From: Galbula dea | Taxonomy: Eukaryota; Chordata; Aves; Piciformes; Galbulidae | DNA length: 64,000 bases | Direction: 5' to 3' | Assembly: GCA_013399015.1 (NCBI GenBank) | Contig: VWZX01004666.1 | Coordinates: 3,258,156-3,322,155 of the forward strand | In this document: in pieces, positions 61,001-64,000 of the stretch | Position numbering within the stretch: the first letter of the stretch is position 1 | Layout: each line of letters opens with the position of its first letter | Made by a program: the position numbers and the translations under genes | The notes under the pieces: model-generated | Databases searched by the model: none | What the model was told of the DNA's origin: nothing | Seen by the model: only the letters and a program-made list of their open reading frames with translations

Positions 61001-63204
61001 ATGTCATTTGCCTCTCTGGGAATAACCAGAGCAAACCCACTGCTCCCTTTTCTGTGTCTTGTCATCTGCAAAGGGACACAGAGACTTCAGACCTTGCCTG
61101 GGAACAGGCATCATCCTGGTAGATGGGGTGTTGTGCTGATGGGATACATGCTGTGCAGGGCATTGCATGGCTAGGAAGAGCTCAACCCAGTGCCCAGCTG
61201 GCAGAGAGCTTGCAGGGGCCTCATTGCACCCAGCCCCCAGTACAGCTGTGTCCTGCCAAGCCATGCAAAGCTGCATCACCACGTTGGGCCTCTTTCTATG
61301 TGCATGTGAGGTTTGATGGAGCCATCCAGCCCTCTGGGCTTGCTTCCTTCCCTGCTTCCTTCCCCCTCGATAAATTCAGCTATACACCTGCCTTCAGGAG
61401 TGGGGCCAACCCCCCCCGCCACTTCCTTCCTCAGTGCAGACAAATGCCCTCTTCACAATAACACATCCCTCCTGCCCCAAACCTGCCCCTCGGACTTCTT
61501 CCTCTCTCCCAAGTGACTTTTTCCCTTCCTTTCCACAGCTGGGACCCCAGGCAGCTCTAGGACCGTGAGATCTCTGCTCTGAGAGGTTTCCAAACCTTGT
61601 GCAAGGGGTAGCTCCCTGACAAGGTGGTGCTGCTCACCACTGTGGACTTGTGGGGCTGTAGCTGATGCAACTGCAGCTCTTGTGCTGCTTTCTTGGCCGC
61701 TCTCCTTTGGCTCCAGTACAGCTGAGGGTGGGGAGGACCCCATCTCGCCTCCAAGTATTTTGGCTCTGTCTTGCCTGGATGTAAATCTTAGCCATGAGTT
61801 CCCTTTGGGATCTTTTACTATACAACTAGGCCCCTTCAGTTTTGGATTTGTGCCCATTTTTTGCTGGGGTTTCAGTTGAAAGTTTCCTCCTGGCTTGGCA
61901 TTAGGTGTCGAAAGTTACATGTGCTCCACAGACCTGTGCCTCCCACTCGCCACCATTTTGTGGTTTCCTGCATCCCTTGGGGAGGAGTGTGTACACTGGT
62001 GCCTGATGGATCCTCAGGGTGGAAGACAACAGCATTGCTCAGCCTTTGCCAGGACTCAGAGCAGCTGCAATGTGCAGCACTGGGGACGCTCACCCAGGTG
62101 CCCAAAAAAGACTTTGTGAAGCTGCTGTTGCTAACTCAATCTGCTGGTGCCAAGCATGGGGGCTGTTTGGCCATTGGCCAGGAAGAGTCTGCTGGGCTGC
62201 TTTAGCTGGATCCTGATTTTAGGGGTGTTACTGAGACCACCTATCTACTATCACTACTGTGACCTGATACTACCTGCAACAACTGTGAAAGATTCACTCA
62301 GGAGCAGGACAAGGTCGATAACGGAAAGACTCTGTCTCTGTAAACCAGCCCACAGGTCCTGGGGGTGGATATACATACAGAGCTGAGCTTTCAGGTTTGT
62401 ACTGAATTAACTAATGATCATGGTGGGAAGCAGCCAGACAGATGAATTTGACAGCTTGTGCTTCCCTCCTGCCCAAGGGGCCAAGCCTGCATGTCACTTT
62501 GCCACCAAATTTTGACTTTTCTGCAGACACTGGCATCTTCGGTAGCTGAGAGACCCCATTAAGTGGGAAGGAGACCAGATCCTGCAGAGATGTGTCCTAC
62601 TGGATGCAGTCTGAATGTGGTTGAAAGGTAAATCCATGGCAGCAGCAGCAGGGGACACTGGATGGGGTTCAGTGAGGCAAACTCTCATACAAAAGCACTC
62701 AGTAGCTGGATCCTCCTGCCATCCCGGGCTGTTGGGTTTGTGGTTTCCTTTCTCACACTCCAGCTGTTCCTTACCCTAACCTTGCCCTGCACCCTGGTCC
62801 TCAGCTCACCCCATCACCTGCAAATGCTTGACTGAACATGAGTTTAACACACATTTAAGCAAAGCCTAGAAACGTTTCCCTCACTAGAACAGTTGTGGTG
62901 CCAAACAATTTGCAGACATTTCCAGCAATGCTTACATCTGATCTTGCCATGGCTGAGCCAGGTTGCTCCCTTGGGAAAGGCACGCTGCTGTGCCAAGAGG
63001 AGGACTGTGAGTGCCAGGGCCGTGCTGTTGCCTCCCACCCCACTGCAGCATCCATGAGCATTGTGTAGGGTGCACCACCAGTTTTATATCCCCACCCAGA
63101 AGCCTGAGCCCAAAGCTGAGTCCTGACCCGTGCCAAGCCATCCCACGCTGGCTGGCTGCTCCTCTCAGCACTGAGCATGCTGGCACAGGCTTGCCTTCGC
63201 TGAA
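58057..63204. other. intergenic region downstream of ATPAF1
   Basis: I see no exon with splice sites and no recognisable protein family or RNA gene on either strand. Composition shifts from A/T-rich to more G/C-rich after about 60.3 kb, approaching the possible 5' end of a further gene. The longer frames (61.1-62.2 kb) look random. Confidence 0.5.
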
Positions 63205-63220
63205 CAGTATTTAAATACTG
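63205..63220. repeat. 16-bp perfect palindrome
   Basis: CAGTATTTAAATACTG is its own reverse complement. Its centre TATTTAAATA also resembles a TATA element, and it lies about 0.75 kb before the possible first exon at the window's end. Confidence 0.85.
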
Positions 63221-63564
63221 CAGTATGCTTCGGAACTCATCCCACCTCTGAGAGCCACAGAAAGTAAGTCTGCTCTGGGCAGTGAAAGTTTTTTGTGGTT
63301 TTTTTTTTCTTTACCCTCTTTCTGGCTTGTCTGCTTTGGTCAGCGTCCAGCTTTGCCTGGCACTGAAACCTCTCGCTGATCTGTGTGTGAGTACAGAGAG
63401 GGGAAGGATGAGGGAGCGGGACTGTGTGAAAGATGAGGAGTGGTAGGGAAATCCTGCAGGATTTCGCCTCATTTTCCCCTAGCGAGCTGCTGTCCTGTAA
63501 AATCTGGGAGCCAGCCAGCAGTGGGGGATTGCATGCCAAAAAAAGACCTCAGCACCCAGGAATG

Positions 63565-63600
63565 GAGTGTGGGTGCCCACCCGTGAGTGTGGGTGCCCAC
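63565..63600. repeat. direct repeat, 16-bp unit twice at 20-bp spacing
   Basis: GAGTGTGGGTGCCCAC occurs at 63565-63580 and again at 63585-63600. Each copy holds the short inverted motif GTGGG-TG-CCCAC. Confidence 0.85.
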
Positions 63601-63699
63601 CGTGGGGCCGGCAGGCTGGCTTCCCAAGGGGTTTTCCAGGGACAGCTGGAGCTGCTGGTAGAGTCAGGATGTGACATCACCGGCCAGAGAAAACCCCTT

Positions 63700-63985
63700 G
63701 GCCCAGCGTTTCGCTAACAAAATCCCGGCGAGAGCCTGAGCACAGCCATTCTCCTGCCACTGCTATCCCCAGACTGCTGACGGTCCTGGCAGGGAGCCTG
63801 GCTTGGACTTTTTTTTCTTCCTTCCTTTTTTTTTTTTGTAGGGTTGCTTTTTTTTTTTCGGTGAGCTTTTTGTGTGTGCGTGTGCGGCTGGATTTTTTTT
63901 TTTATTTTTTTTTTTTTTTCCTCAGTAAGAGCAGAAAGTGCAGCAGCAGGATTGAGGCTGGAAGATAGGAGCGCTCGGGGATGAG
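63700..63985 (+). other. possible 5' untranslated exon of the next gene
   Basis: The window ends with a consensus 5' splice site, ATGAG|GTGAGT, after 63985. Before it are several T runs, including a very T-rich stretch at about 63.89-63.92 kb ending in CAG, then GC-rich sequence. In human the neighbour beyond ATPAF1 is MOB3C in the same orientation as ATPAF1. The short ATG-AGG frame at the splice site does not look like the start of MOB3C, so this would be leader sequence. It could equally be chance. Confidence 0.25.
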
Positions 63986-64000
63986 GTGAGTCCAGAGCTT

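Noticed and set aside
1..64000. A novel multi-gene system, CRISPR array or prokaryotic-type operon
   Set aside because: All supported genes are spliced vertebrate orthologues in a conserved gene order. I saw no regularly spaced repeats with unique spacers and no clustered intronless genes.

Overview
The window looks like bird nuclear DNA, probably from a songbird. It has spliced vertebrate genes, CR1 LINE tails of the avian type, a solo LTR of a kind I associate with passerine ERVs, and a gene order (CYP4 - EFCAB14 - ATPAF1) that matches human 1p33, inverted and much more compact. Nothing looks prokaryotic or viral apart from the LTR, and I found no operon, CRISPR array or tRNA gene.

Layout. 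Positions 1-8973 (minus strand) hold a complete 12-exon CYP4-family cytochrome P450 (copy A, 508 aa). Positions 8974-18500 are intergenic, with a CR1 fragment, degenerate repeats and a 792-bp solo LTR. Positions 19070-30185 (minus strand) hold a second complete 12-exon CYP4 gene (copy B, 507 aa). Exons 3-12 of the two copies have identical lengths and phases, so they are an old tandem duplication. Positions 30190-31470 are a CpG-rich stretch between divergent genes: copy B is read leftwards and EFCAB14 rightwards. Positions 31471-45439 (plus) hold EFCAB14, a single-pass membrane, coiled-coil, EF-hand protein. Its first exon is scrambled in this assembly around three single-N gaps and its start codon is missing. 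Positions 48315-57765 (plus) hold a complete nine-exon ATPAF1 gene (305 aa), a mitochondrial F1-ATPase assembly chaperone. Positions 58057-64000 show no coding gene. The last 200 bases may be the 5' leader of the next gene, which human gene order predicts to be MOB3C.

The genes do not form one pathway. The P450s are ER-membrane fatty-acid/xenobiotic hydroxylases, ATPAF1 acts in mitochondria, and EFCAB14 is poorly characterised. I saw no undescribed biological system. The observations most worth checking are the scrambled EFCAB14 exon 1, a 50-bp block of identity between the last exons of the two P450s, two GC-AG introns, and a set of perfect hairpins (10-13 bp arms, 3-7 nt loops) plus one 43-bp inverted repeat that resemble replication template-switch scars.
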